This document shows positions 1 through 8,165 of a stretch of DNA of 64,000 nt, one piece after another. The number at the start of each line of letters is the position of its first letter. Within the stretch, counting starts at the first letter, position 1. The position numbers and the translations under genes were made by a program. The stretch spans positions 62,001 to 126,000 of the forward strand of contig NZ_MDDP01000001.1 of NCBI RefSeq assembly GCF_001999725.1, written 5' to 3'. This stretch comes from Cellulophaga omnivescoria. GTDB taxonomy: Bacteria; Bacteroidota; Bacteroidia; Flavobacteriales; Flavobacteriaceae. The notes under the pieces are model-generated. The model saw only the letters and a list, made by a program, of their open reading frames with translations, was not told where the DNA came from and did no database searches.

Positions 1-375
1 GGCATCTTCTTCTCCGGTAAACTTAACTACACCTTTTGCCATTTTAGAGTTAATTTTCATTAACTGAGTGTATTTTTTATTAGATAAAATTGCATTCACT
101 TTAGTTTTCTCTACTTTATATGACGCAACATTATCTGTGGTTTTATTAAATGCTAAAACATTTACTTTTTTAATAGACTCTACTGCTTTTTTCTCTTCAG
201 GAGATAAATCTGCCGATGCTATATTTAAAATACTCCTAGGAATATCAAAAGAAATGAAATTTTCATTTTCATTACTATCTACATAATATTCTTGTAAACT
301 TTGGTTAGAAGAGCAAGACCCTAAAGTAATTAACAAAGTTAATGCTACTGCTAAATATTTAATACTGTTTTTCAT
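1..375 (-). CDS. DUF4252 lipoprotein, 3' end outside the window
   Basis: The frame is open for 125 codons from an ATG at 375 down to the window edge, so the C-terminus is missing. The N-terminus is a lipoprotein signal: a basic start, a hydrophobic stretch and a lipobox ending LGSC, followed by SSNQ. The mature part resembles the DUF4252 protein directly upstream in gene order (445-975), with the pattern of a short conserved FISFDIPRSI-like segment. It is the last visible gene of a sigma/membrane-partner/DUF4252/DUF4252 run on the minus strand. Its function is unknown. It would sit in the inner or outer membrane leaflet as a lipoprotein. Family assignment is by similarity of pattern and context. 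Confidence 0.7.
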   Translation of the reverse strand, partial: MKNSIKYLAVALTLLITLGSCSSNQSLQEYYVDSNENENFISFDIPRSILNIASADLSPEEKKAVESIKKVNVLAFNKTTDNVASYKVEKTKVNAILSNKKYTQLMKINSKMAKGVVKFTGEEDA

Positions 376-399
376 ATTGATTGATGTTTAGTTGTTAAA

Positions 400-430
400 A
401 TCATCAAGGTTATTTTTTAACCTTGATGAT
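400..430 (-). terminator. Hairpin between the two DUF4252 genes
   Basis: A 13-nt perfect stem (400-412 with 418-430) with a six-base loop sits in the gap between the two DUF4252 genes. On the minus strand it is followed by only four T residues. It may be a weak terminator or an attenuator that lowers expression of the last gene, or an mRNA-stabilising 3' structure for the upstream one. Confidence 0.5.
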
Positions 431-444
431 TGTCTTATTTTTTA

Positions 445-975
445 TTATTTAACTTCGTTTAATTGCTCTGGCAAGCCCATTTTACTTGTTAGTGAGCCTA
501 TTTTATTTAAATCTATATCTCCTGTTATAGATACTAAAACAGTTTCTATTTTACGATTATCTATTTTAGCCCCTTTTACATCACTTACAAACATTAAAAG
601 TTCACTTACGTGATCTTCATCTTTACCACTTTTTATATAAAACTTAATGTTTGCATCTTTATCTTTTACACGCATTAACTCTTCTAAAGATGCTGTTTTT
701 AAATAAGATTTCATTGTGGTAAGCATATCTGCACCAATAGCTTTATCTTCTGTAATAAACACTTTTAGGCTACTTATACTTTTCCCTATATCTATAAAAT
801 CTTGCGTTTCTTTATCATCCACATTTACATCTATTTTTGTTAATAGGTTAAACATACTTTTATTTACAATAACAGATGATACGTTATCTAAATCCTCAAA
901 CTTGTCAAAAATTGACTGTGAAAATCCTGTAAATGGTAGTGCAGTAAGTACTGCTATAATTAATAATTTTTTCAT
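445..975 (-). CDS. DUF4252 domain protein, exported
   Basis: This 176-residue protein has a type I signal peptide (residues 1 to about 19, ending GFSQ) and no lipobox, then a compact alpha/beta domain of the DUF4252 type seen in Bacteroidota. No catalytic motif is visible. It lies 9 bases after the membrane partner of an ECF sigma factor and before a lipoprotein of the same family, so the four genes probably form one transcription unit. DUF4252 genes are commonly found beside ECF sigma factors in this group, but their role is not established. A part in envelope-stress signalling is an inference from context only. Confidence 0.8.
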   Translation of the reverse strand: MKKLLIIAVLTALPFTGFSQSIFDKFEDLDNVSSVIVNKSMFNLLTKIDVNVDDKETQDFIDIGKSISSLKVFITEDKAIGADMLTTMKSYLKTASLEELMRVKDKDANIKFYIKSGKDEDHVSELLMFVSDVKGAKIDNRKIETVLVSITGDIDLNKIGSLTSKMGLPEQLNEVK

Positions 976-984
976 AATTTAATT

Positions 985-1404
985 TTAATTTGTTTTGTAA
1001 ATCTTGTTTGTTGCTTCTTCAAATTTGTTAAGGTAAACCAATTTTTCGGTGCCTTTGTTTAAGTTTTGAGCTATAAGGCTAAATGCTTTTTCAGTTTCTT
1101 GCAAAACGTATTCTGCCTCTTTTTGCTCACGGTAATCGTTACCAAAATATATGCCTAATACTAAAACTGCTACTGCTGCTACGGATAACCATTTATAATT
1201 TCTTTTTCTAGGTTTTAATGGTACCTGCTTGGTATAAGTTTCTTCTTTGGCGTTAGAAAAATATGTAAACATTGTTGTGTACTCTTGTAAATGCGGAGCA
1301 ACATCACCCTTTAAAAAATAGGCTTTTATTGCTTCTTCTTCGGCAACCGTAGTGGTAGCTTCAAAATACTTTTCTAATAATTTTTCTATATTATGCAATT
1401 CCAT
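985..1404 (-). CDS. Putative membrane partner (anti-sigma-like) of ECF sigma factor
   Basis: A 139-residue protein with an N-terminal cytoplasmic part (about 1-70), a basic stretch KPRKRNYK, one membrane segment (about 73-90) and a 50-residue outer part. This topology suits an anti-sigma factor, and its start overlaps the end of the sigma gene by 14 bases, which implies translational coupling. It has no HxxxCxxC zinc anti-sigma motif, so it does not belong to the classic ZAS group. The N-terminal helix pattern resembles short anti-sigma domains in Bacteroidota. Role inferred from topology and position. Confidence 0.65.
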   Translation of the reverse strand: MELHNIEKLLEKYFEATTTVAEEEAIKAYFLKGDVAPHLQEYTTMFTYFSNAKEETYTKQVPLKPRKRNYKWLSVAAVAVLVLGIYFGNDYREQKEAEYVLQETEKAFSLIAQNLNKGTEKLVYLNKFEEATNKIYKTN

Positions 1405-1900
1405 AATTATGTTTTTCCATTAATTTTTGTCTTACTGTTTTTCTTGCTCTAGACAACGCAACTCTAACTGCTGCTGGTGTCATTTCTAACATTTTTCCAA
1501 TTTCTTCAAAACTGTACTGCTCTACATCTCTTAACTGCAGTGCCATTTTTTGCTGCTCTGGCAAACTCTCCATTATTTTCTCTACCCAATTAACACTGTC
1601 TTGCGCTTCTACTTGGCGTTGTAAAGATGCATTACTATCTGTATAATTACTATGCACCAATTTTAAATTGTTTGCTTGTTTAGATTTTAAACGGTCTAAA
1701 CAAAAGTTTTTGGTCATTGTCATAGCAAATGCTTCTACACTAGCATACTGTTTCATCCGGTCGTTTTTAGACCATAATTTTAGCAGTATTTCTTGGGTGG
1801 CATCCTCTGCCTCCTCTGTAGAGACTAGTAATCTTTTGGCTAGTCTATACAGTTTATCCTTAAAAGGCATTACCACATTTAGAAATTCTGATTGTTTCAT
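1391..1900 (-). CDS. ECF RNA polymerase sigma factor
   Basis: This 169-residue protein has the two domains of extracytoplasmic-function sigma factors. Region 2 is near residues 10-80 with AEDATQEILLKLW, and region 4 is near 110-160 with SFEEIGKMLEMTPAAVRV followed by SRARKTVRQ, the helix-turn-helix that reads the -35 element. It leads a four-gene unit with its presumed membrane regulator and two DUF4252 proteins. A TGTAAC-N16-CGTCTT element on the same strand (1950-1977) looks like an ECF promoter and suggests autoregulation. The stimulus is unknown. Confidence 0.92.
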   Translation of the reverse strand: MKQSEFLNVVMPFKDKLYRLAKRLLVSTEEAEDATQEILLKLWSKNDRMKQYASVEAFAMTMTKNFCLDRLKSKQANNLKLVHSNYTDSNASLQRQVEAQDSVNWVEKIMESLPEQQKMALQLRDVEQYSFEEIGKMLEMTPAAVRVALSRARKTVRQKLMEKHNYGIA

Positions 1901-1949
1901 TTTTTAGTTTGGTTGTTGTTACAAACACTATTACTAGGTTTATATAAGC

Positions 1950-1977
1950 AAGACGACATAGAATGATTTTTGTTACA
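1950..1977 (-). promoter_or_regulatory. Candidate ECF-type autoregulatory promoter
   Basis: Read on the minus strand the site is TGTAAC, a 16-base spacer, then CGTCTT, about 50 bases before the sigma factor start. The spacing and the CGTC core match general ECF promoter architecture. The other two ECF sigma genes in the window have the same TGTAAC at similar distance. No experimental start site is known to me. Confidence 0.5.
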
Positions 1978-2130
1978 AAAAAATTTTTTTTTGTAAAAGT
2001 TGTCAGTAATTTACAGCATTGTAAACCGACACACTATATATAACGTATGTAACATATACTTAATATATGTGTAAAATTATGGAACAATAGTTGCAACCAA
2101 CTATGTTCTTACACTAAATAAATAACTATT

Positions 2131-3654
2131 ATGAAAAAAACAGTATTACTATTATCTGGGTTGTTTTTATTTATAGCATCCTGTGATAAAAACGATGATG
2201 ATGGCGGCGGAGAAACACCACAAGCAGTTACACTTAACAATGAAATAAACGAATTTATTTGGAAAGGATTAAACCATTGGTACTATTGGCAACCAGATGT
2301 GACTAACTTAGCAGATACTAAAGATGATGACCAAGATGCTTTTTATACATATTTGAATAGCTATAGCACTCCTGAAGATTTATTTAAGGCTTTAAAATAC
2401 GAGGAAAAAGATGATTTTTCATGGTATATTGAAGATGTAGATGAGCAATTAGCGAGTTTTAATGGTATTAGTACTACTTACGGTATTACTAGAGGGCCTT
2501 TAGTAAGAGTTGGTTCAACAGACAATGTTGTACAAGTTATAGGTTCTGTTGCAGCTGATTCACCTGCAGAAACTGCAGGGCTAAAAAGAGGTGATATTAT
2601 TTCTAAAGTTGATGGTGAGGTTATGACTATTGACAATTACCTAATTATTAACAAACTATACACCCAAGAAAATGTAACATTAGGTTTAGCTACTGTTTCT
2701 GAGAATGATGAGTTAACACAGACCGAAGAAAAAGCAATTACTGCTGCAACCCTATCTATAAACCCTGTACTACATACAAGTATTATAGAAGAAGGTGGAC
2801 GTAAAATTGGATATATTGTTTACGAAGGTTTCCGTGGTACATATAATGGCGAATTAAACGATGCTTTTGGAGAATTAAAAACAGCTGGCGTTAATGAACT
2901 TATTTTAGATTTTAGATACAATGGTGGTGGCTCTGTTTTATCTTCTGCTTTATTGGCTAGTATGATATATGGTGAGGCAACTGCAGAAACAAATACCGTA
3001 AGCGGCGAAATTTTTGCAGAGTTAAAATACAATACTAAAAGAGATGCTGCTAATAGTAGTACTTACCCATTTTTTGAAGATGTTTTTTTATATGATAAAA
3101 CAACAGGAGCATATTCTGGAGCAACTGATATGAATAGGTTAACAGGCATTACCAGACTTTATGTTATTGGCACAGAAAGAACAGCTTCTGCTAGTGAAAT
3201 GATTATAAACGGATTAAGACCATACATACCTGTTAAGGTTATTGGAGAAAAAACAACTGGTAAAAATGAAGGATCTATTACTGTTGTAGATGCACCAGGT
3301 AATTCTAACACAGAACCATACACAGATACCGATAACAGAAGTACAAAACACACTGTTGGTATGCAGCCAATTGTTTTTCAGATATTTAACAAATTAGGAG
3401 AAAATGATTATGGTGATGGTTTTGTACCGGACGTAGAAGTTGTAGAATTTCAGTATTACAAAAACCTTAAACCATACGGTGATACTACAGACCCTTTATT
3501 ACGTGCTGCTTTAGATGATATGCTTGGTACTGCTGGTAAATTTGATTTACAGAAAGATACAGACGCAGCTAAAGTTACAAAAGGTGTTACATATCCTAAG
3601 TTTAGCTCAGAAATGTATATAATGCCAAATGATATTAAGCCTACTAGTAAATAA
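2131..3654 (+). CDS. S41 family peptidase lipoprotein (C-terminal processing protease type)
   Basis: The 507-residue product begins with a lipoprotein signal (lipobox IASC, Cys18) and an Asp/Gly-rich linker, DKNDDDGGG, of the kind that sends lipoproteins to the outer membrane or cell surface in Bacteroidota. A PDZ domain lies near 130-165 (SPAETAGLKRGDIISKVDG), followed by the S41 protease fold. The likely catalytic pair is Ser353 in TASASE and Lys378 in TTGK, 25 residues apart as in CtpA/Prc enzymes. It stands alone with its own terminator downstream. Substrates are unknown; it probably trims or degrades envelope proteins. Confidence 0.9.
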   Translation: MKKTVLLLSGLFLFIASCDKNDDDGGGETPQAVTLNNEINEFIWKGLNHWYYWQPDVTNLADTKDDDQDAFYTYLNSYSTPEDLFKALKYEEKDDFSWYIEDVDEQLASFNGISTTYGITRGPLVRVGSTDNVVQVIGSVAADSPAETAGLKRGDIISKVDGEVMTIDNYLIINKLYTQENVTLGLATVSENDELTQTEEKAITAATLSINPVLHTSIIEEGGRKIGYIVYEGFRGTYNGELNDAFGELKTAGVNELILDFRYNGGGSVLSSALLASMIYGEATAETNTVSGEIFAELKYNTKRDAANSSTYPFFEDVFLYDKTTGAYSGATDMNRLTGITRLYVIGTERTASASEMIINGLRPYIPVKVIGEKTTGKNEGSITVVDAPGNSNTEPYTDTDNRSTKHTVGMQPIVFQIFNKLGENDYGDGFVPDVEVVEFQYYKNLKPYGDTTDPLLRAALDDMLGTAGKFDLQKDTDAAKVTKGVTYPKFSSEMYIMPNDIKPTSK

Positions 3655-3683
3655 CTTAGGTTTGCTAACTCGGTATTAAAAAC

Positions 3684-3716
3684 AAAAAGGCTCACTAAAT
3701 AGTGAGCCTTTTTTAT
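3684..3716. terminator. Rho-independent terminator between converging genes
   Basis: A 13-nt stem (3684-3696 with 3701-3713) with an AAAT loop has an A-tract on the left and a T-tract on the right. It can therefore end transcription of the S41 peptidase gene on the plus strand and of the TonB receptor gene on the minus strand. Confidence 0.85.
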
Positions 3717-3733
3717 ATTGTATTACATCTAAT

Positions 3734-5611
3734 TTATAAAGTAAGGTTTAACCCTAATCTTACGTTAGCTCCTTTTGTTGTAAAACCTAATATCTCTGTA
3801 TACTCCTCATTTAACAAGTTACTTGCATTAGCAAATACAGTTAATTTATTATTTATAAGTGTATGCGAAATATATAAATCTAAAAGCGTGTAAGCGTGTA
3901 GGTTTACATTTGTAGCTGGGAAAGTTGCAAAATCAGAATCTGATCTATTACCTACCATTGTGTAATTTAAAGATGCGTTTGTACGGTCTGAAAAATTGTA
4001 GTTTGCAAAAGCATTTACCTTATGCTTTGGTAAACGTATGCCTGCATCACCTTCTCTTTCTGTAAATGTATAATTTGCTCCAATGTTTAAGGCGTTAACT
4101 GGTGTATAGTCTAACTCTACTTCTACCCCTTTTGCTTCAATTTTATTTTCTGCATTGTCATAACCTGTTGCACCGTAAAAAACAAAATTTTCTTCATTTC
4201 TATTAAAATATAAAGCACTAACTCTTAATTTGTCATTTGCAGCATACTCTAAACCACCTTCTATTGTGCGGTCTTCCTCTGGATCTAGGTCTGGATTGGC
4301 ACCAAAATTACCAAATAACTGGTTTAAACTTGGAGTTATATAAGATGTTGCATAAGACCCCATCAATTTAACATAACCATTTGTATTTTTAATTACATAA
4401 GATGGGTTAACGTTGTAAACAAAATTAGAACCATACTCAGAATGGTTATTTAAACGAGCACCAACATTTAAGTTTAATCCAAAATCTGATACATATACAA
4501 CATTAACGTATGGATCTACAATAGAAAAATCTTGTACTTCTGCATATTCAGTTTCATCATTAATATAATTTAATCCTAAAACAGTATAAAAAGCATCATT
4601 AAAATTGTACTTGTTGTATACGTCTACTACTATGTTTTTGCCTTCATAAGCACTAGGAAAAGCAGATTTGTTTTCTGAGCTGTACTCACTATAAGCACCA
4701 TTAACAACAACAGAACCTTTAATATATTTATAAGTTGATGATAAGCCTGCTCTTTTTTGATCACTAACAAAAGAATAAGGAGCATCTAACATTCCAAAAG
4801 ACTCATCATACTCACCACTATTTTTTGTTTGGTTACCATAAACATTCACAGAAAATCTATCAGAAAAAGCATATCCTAAATTTACATCTGTGCTGTAGTT
4901 AGAGAAATCATCTTTTTCATTCTCTGGAGTAACTATAGCAGATAACCCATCAGAATATCTATTAGAAAAACCAACTTTATATGTAAACTTATCTAAAGTA
5001 CCACTTATACGCGCACTATTGGCAAAATCATTAACATCAAAATTTTGATCTGCTGCTGTTTGGTTTGTACCAACACTTGCCTGAAAATTACCAGAAATAG
5101 CATCTTTAGCAGCTTTTTTAGTAGTAATATTAATTACTGCAGTTGCCGCATTTGTACCGTAAAGTGTACTTGCCGCTCCTTTAATAATTTCTATAGACTC
5201 TATATTTGCAGCGGTAAGCAATCTTAAATCGTACTCTTGCCCTACAGAAGATGGGTCTGACACCCTAACACCATCTACAATAACCAATACTTGTCTTCCT
5301 CTACCACCACGTGAAAATACACCTAAAACAGTACCTTGTCTACTTGTACTACCTGCAATAGAAAATCCACTTTTTGTATTTATAATTTCGGCTACCGTTT
5401 TACCTTGATTTCTTTTTAACTCTTCTGCAGTAATTTTTATGACTGTTTTACCAGAGTTTTCTCTTTTCAATTCAAAACGAGAATCACTTACTACAACTTC
5501 CTCTAATTTTTGAACCTTTGCTTCTTCTTGTTCTTGTTGTGCTACAACAGTTGCACTAGCCAATACAGCCGCACATAAACCAATAATTTTTTTGTTCATT
5601 TTGTGTTTCAT
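3734..5611 (-). CDS. btuB: TonB-dependent outer-membrane receptor, BtuB-like (cobalamin)
   Basis: The protein is 625 residues in the longest reading. A second Met at codon 5 (5599) starts a typical signal peptide, MNKKIIGLCAAVLASATVVAQ or so, and is the likelier start. Next come a TonB-box region, a plug domain (about 45-165, with LVIVDGVRVSD and IEIIKGAASTLYG) and a beta-barrel ending in an aromatic/hydrophobic strand typical of outer-membrane barrels. The length matches BtuB. A cobalamin riboswitch in its leader and a btuFCD set facing away make vitamin B12 or another corrinoid the likely cargo. It needs TonB energy from elsewhere. Confidence 0.9.
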   Translation of the reverse strand: MKHKMNKKIIGLCAAVLASATVVAQQEQEEAKVQKLEEVVVSDSRFELKRENSGKTVIKITAEELKRNQGKTVAEIINTKSGFSIAGSTSRQGTVLGVFSRGGRGRQVLVIVDGVRVSDPSSVGQEYDLRLLTAANIESIEIIKGAASTLYGTNAATAVINITTKKAAKDAISGNFQASVGTNQTAADQNFDVNDFANSARISGTLDKFTYKVGFSNRYSDGLSAIVTPENEKDDFSNYSTDVNLGYAFSDRFSVNVYGNQTKNSGEYDESFGMLDAPYSFVSDQKRAGLSSTYKYIKGSVVVNGAYSEYSSENKSAFPSAYEGKNIVVDVYNKYNFNDAFYTVLGLNYINDETEYAEVQDFSIVDPYVNVVYVSDFGLNLNVGARLNNHSEYGSNFVYNVNPSYVIKNTNGYVKLMGSYATSYITPSLNQLFGNFGANPDLDPEEDRTIEGGLEYAANDKLRVSALYFNRNEENFVFYGATGYDNAENKIEAKGVEVELDYTPVNALNIGANYTFTEREGDAGIRLPKHKVNAFANYNFSDRTNASLNYTMVGNRSDSDFATFPATNVNLHAYTLLDLYISHTLINNKLTVFANASNLLNEEYTEILGFTTKGANVRLGLNLTL

Positions 5612-5705
5612 TAATAAAAACGGGAGTAGAAATTATATTAATTTCTGCGTATGTCTGTACTCATACGTAAACTTTTATCCCGAAAGTTTAACATTAGTTG
5701 TTTTG

Positions 5706-5893
5706 AATATGGCAGGTCTCCTGACTTGCGTCTTTTTGCTCTCCTTCCCATCTTAATAAAATACAAGACAGTGGATCTGTAGTTACAAAAAGCATTTACC
5801 CTTGGTAAACTAAGCTTACAGTTGCGGGAACAGTTTTGGATTTTCACCAAATTCCCTTTTAATCTTACTACGCTATATAGTAGAACCAAAATT
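5706..5893 (-). ncRNA. Cobalamin (AdoCbl) riboswitch in the btuB leader
   Basis: On the minus strand the leader holds the class hallmarks in order: GGGAA followed by GGTGAAAATCC (about 5830-5850), then GTTCCCGCAACTGTAA, and finally the B12 box AGTCAGGAGACCTGCC (5711-5727). Between them is a variable arm. The aptamer ends about 100 bases before the btuB start, leaving room for an expression platform, perhaps sequestering the start region. When B12 is plentiful it should lower BtuB synthesis. This leader fills most of the 362-base gap, so an 87-codon open frame across it is not a gene. Confidence 0.95.
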
Positions 5894-5898
5894 CGGCG

Positions 5899-5906
5899 CA
5901 AAAGTA
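5899..5906 (-). promoter_or_regulatory. Promoter -7 element for riboswitch/btuB
   Basis: TACTTTTG on the minus strand fits the Bacteroidota -7 consensus TAnnTTTG and lies just before the first riboswitch bases, so the transcript would start near 5892. I see no TTG at the ideal -33 distance. Confidence 0.5.
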
Positions 5907-5947
5907 ATCCTTTTTACTCAATTTTTTCATTCAAATTTAAATTACAC

Positions 5948-5955
5948 TACTTTTG
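5948..5955 (+). promoter_or_regulatory. Promoter -7 element for btuFCD
   Basis: TACTTTTG on the plus strand fits TAnnTTTG and lies 18 bases before the btuF start. It is 41 bases from the divergent btuB element. The resulting leader would be only about a dozen bases, too short for a riboswitch of its own. No clear -33 TTG is present. Confidence 0.45.
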
Positions 5956-5973
5956 GACTTTAATTTATAGCCA

Positions 5974-7128
5974 ATGAAAATTTTAAAATCCATATTTTTA
6001 AGTTGTTTTTTAATACTTGCTTCTTGCAAAGAAAAAACACAACAACCATTACCTACAACTACTGTACAACCTAGTAAAGTAGACCTTAGTTACGCAAAAG
6101 GTTTTACTATAGAAAAGCAGGCAAATGGTGTTACTATTTTAAAAATTACCTCCCCTTGGCCAAAAGCAAAATCTGCTTTCACATATGCCTTAATTCCTAA
6201 AGATAAAGCAGCCACAATTACCTTAAATAAAGATGATTATGATGCTATTGTAACTGTTCCGGTACAAAAATTAGTAGTAACATCTACTACGCACATACCT
6301 GCTTTAGAGTCATTAGGTGTCTTAGATAAATTAGTTGGATTTCCTAATACAGATTACATCTCTTCTACTGCTGCTAGAACACTAATAACACAAGGTAAAA
6401 TTGAAGAATTAGGTGTTAACCAATCTTTAAACACGGAAATGGTTATTGCATTAAACCCAGATGTAGTTGTTGGTTTTGGTATAGATAACAATAATAAAAC
6501 ATACAGTACTTTACAACGCTCTAATATACCCGTTGTTTTTAATGGCGATTGGACAGAAGAAACTCCATTAGGCAAAGCAGAATGGATTAAGTTTTTTGCT
6601 CCGTTTTTCAATGCAGAGGCTAAAGCAGATTCAATTTTTAAAACTATTGAAACCAACTATAATGATGCTAAAGCACTAGCTAAAAAAGCAACTAACAGAC
6701 CAAGTGTTTTAACTGGTGGCTTGTATAAAGATTTATGGCACGTAGCTGGAGGAAAAAGTTGGATGGCTCAGTTTTTAAAGGATGCAAACGCTAATTATTT
6801 ATGGAGTGATTTGCAGGAAACTGGCGGTGTTGGTTTAAGTATAGAAAGTGTTTATGATAAAGCTGGCAAAGCCGATTTTTGGATATCACCATCTAGTAAC
6901 TCTAGTTACAAACAAGTAGCAGAATCTAGTGAGCATTATACCCAGTTTGATGCCTATAAAAATAAAAAAATATACACCATTACTTTGGTTAAAGGAGAAA
7001 CAGGTGGCGTACTATTTTTTGAGCTTGCTCCTAACAGGCCAGACTTGGTTTTAAAAGACCTAATTTCTATTTTTCATCCAGACGTTTTACCTGAATATAA
7101 GACTACATTTTTTAAACCACTACAATAA
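5974..7128 (+). CDS. btuF: ABC transporter substrate-binding lipoprotein, BtuF-like
   Basis: The 384-residue product carries a lipoprotein signal with lipobox LASC (Cys18) and then a class III periplasmic binding fold. The first lobe contains TTHIPALESLGVLDKLVG and the linker region ALNPDVVVGFG, both typical of FecB/BtuF binding proteins for iron chelates and corrinoids. It starts a three-gene plus-strand unit with the permease and ATPase, and faces away from the riboswitch-controlled BtuB-like receptor. Corrinoid capture in the periplasm is therefore the best reading, although a siderophore cannot be excluded from the protein alone. Confidence 0.87.
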   Translation: MKILKSIFLSCFLILASCKEKTQQPLPTTTVQPSKVDLSYAKGFTIEKQANGVTILKITSPWPKAKSAFTYALIPKDKAATITLNKDDYDAIVTVPVQKLVVTSTTHIPALESLGVLDKLVGFPNTDYISSTAARTLITQGKIEELGVNQSLNTEMVIALNPDVVVGFGIDNNNKTYSTLQRSNIPVVFNGDWTEETPLGKAEWIKFFAPFFNAEAKADSIFKTIETNYNDAKALAKKATNRPSVLTGGLYKDLWHVAGGKSWMAQFLKDANANYLWSDLQETGGVGLSIESVYDKAGKADFWISPSSNSSYKQVAESSEHYTQFDAYKNKKIYTITLVKGETGGVLFFELAPNRPDLVLKDLISIFHPDVLPEYKTTFFKPLQ

Positions 7129-7129
7129 G

Positions 7130-8161
7130 GTGTTGCATCAAAAAAAATACACATTAGCATTTATACTATTACTTGTTTTACTTGTAATATGTTTTTGCAT
7201 TAGCATTAGTTTTGGGTCTGTTACCATACCTTTTACAGATACTATGAGTGCTATTTTTGGAGGCGAATTACAAAAAGAATCTTGGGGTTATATTATAAAA
7301 AACTACAGAATACCAAAAGCAATAACAGCAATATTAACCGGCGGTAGTTTAGCTTTAAGTGGTTTGTTAATGCAAACATTGTTTAGAAATCCGCTTGCTG
7401 GGCCTTTTGTTTTGGGTATAAGCTCTGGTGCTAGTTTAGGTGCTGCTATTTTAATTATGGGAGCTTCCTTACTCTCTGGTATTTTTACATTTGGCGTTGT
7501 AAATAATGTAACTTTAGCCATAGCGTCTAGCACAGGCAGCTTTCTTGTTTTATTAGCCGTAATGGTTGTTGCCGCTAAAGTAAAAGACACTATGGCACTT
7601 TTAATTATTGGTTTAATGTTTGGGAGCATTACTGCTGCTATTGTTAGTGTGTTGTCATACTTTACAGATGCAGAGCAATTACAGCAGTATATTTATTGGT
7701 CTTTTGGTAGTCTTGGCAACTTATCCTGGTCACAATTAGGTTTGCTAGGAGCTATAGTTTGTACAGGAATTTTTATAAGCATCTTTACCATAAAATCTTT
7801 AAATGCTTTTTTATTGGGCCAAAACTATGCACTTAGTTTAGGAGTGCACATAAAAAAACAACGCTTTTTAATTATTTTAGCTACAGGTTTGTTAGCGGGT
7901 GGCGTTACTGCTTTTGCAGGTCCTATTGCCTTTATAGGTTTGGCTGTACCTCATTTAACCAAGCAAATTTTTAACACAACAAATCATAAAATATTAATAC
8001 CCGCCGTACTTTTATATGGTGCTATTTTAATGCTCTTGTGCGATACTATTGCTCAATTACCATCTAGCGCTTATGTTTTGCCTATAAATGCCATAACATC
8101 TATAATTGGTGCACCTGTGGTAATATGGTTATTGGTACGTAAAAAGAAAATGGTATTTTAA
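7130..8161 (+). CDS. btuC: FecCD/BtuC-type ABC transporter permease
   Basis: A 343-residue polytopic protein with about ten membrane segments. It has the family signature FAGPIAFIGLAVPHLTK near residue 260-276 and the motif TGGSLALSGLLMQTLFRNPLA near 62-82, both typical of BtuC/FecD permeases. Translation appears to start at GTG 7130, one base after the btuF stop codon, so the two are tightly coupled; a TTG follows at once as an alternative. It forms the inner-membrane channel of the corrinoid importer with the ATPase downstream. Confidence 0.9.
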   Translation: MLHQKKYTLAFILLLVLLVICFCISISFGSVTIPFTDTMSAIFGGELQKESWGYIIKNYRIPKAITAILTGGSLALSGLLMQTLFRNPLAGPFVLGISSGASLGAAILIMGASLLSGIFTFGVVNNVTLAIASSTGSFLVLLAVMVVAAKVKDTMALLIIGLMFGSITAAIVSVLSYFTDAEQLQQYIYWSFGSLGNLSWSQLGLLGAIVCTGIFISIFTIKSLNAFLLGQNYALSLGVHIKKQRFLIILATGLLAGGVTAFAGPIAFIGLAVPHLTKQIFNTTNHKILIPAVLLYGAILMLLCDTIAQLPSSAYVLPINAITSIIGAPVVIWLLVRKKKMVF

Positions 8162-8165
8162 AAAA

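Noticed and set aside
392-982. Plus-strand open frames over the DUF4252 genes
   Set aside because: They are antisense shadows without a family match; the minus-strand genes explain the region.
5638-5901. 87-codon open frame on the minus strand upstream of btuB
   Set aside because: It is the cobalamin riboswitch: the B12 box and GGTGAAAATCC core lie inside it, and the peptide has no family resemblance.
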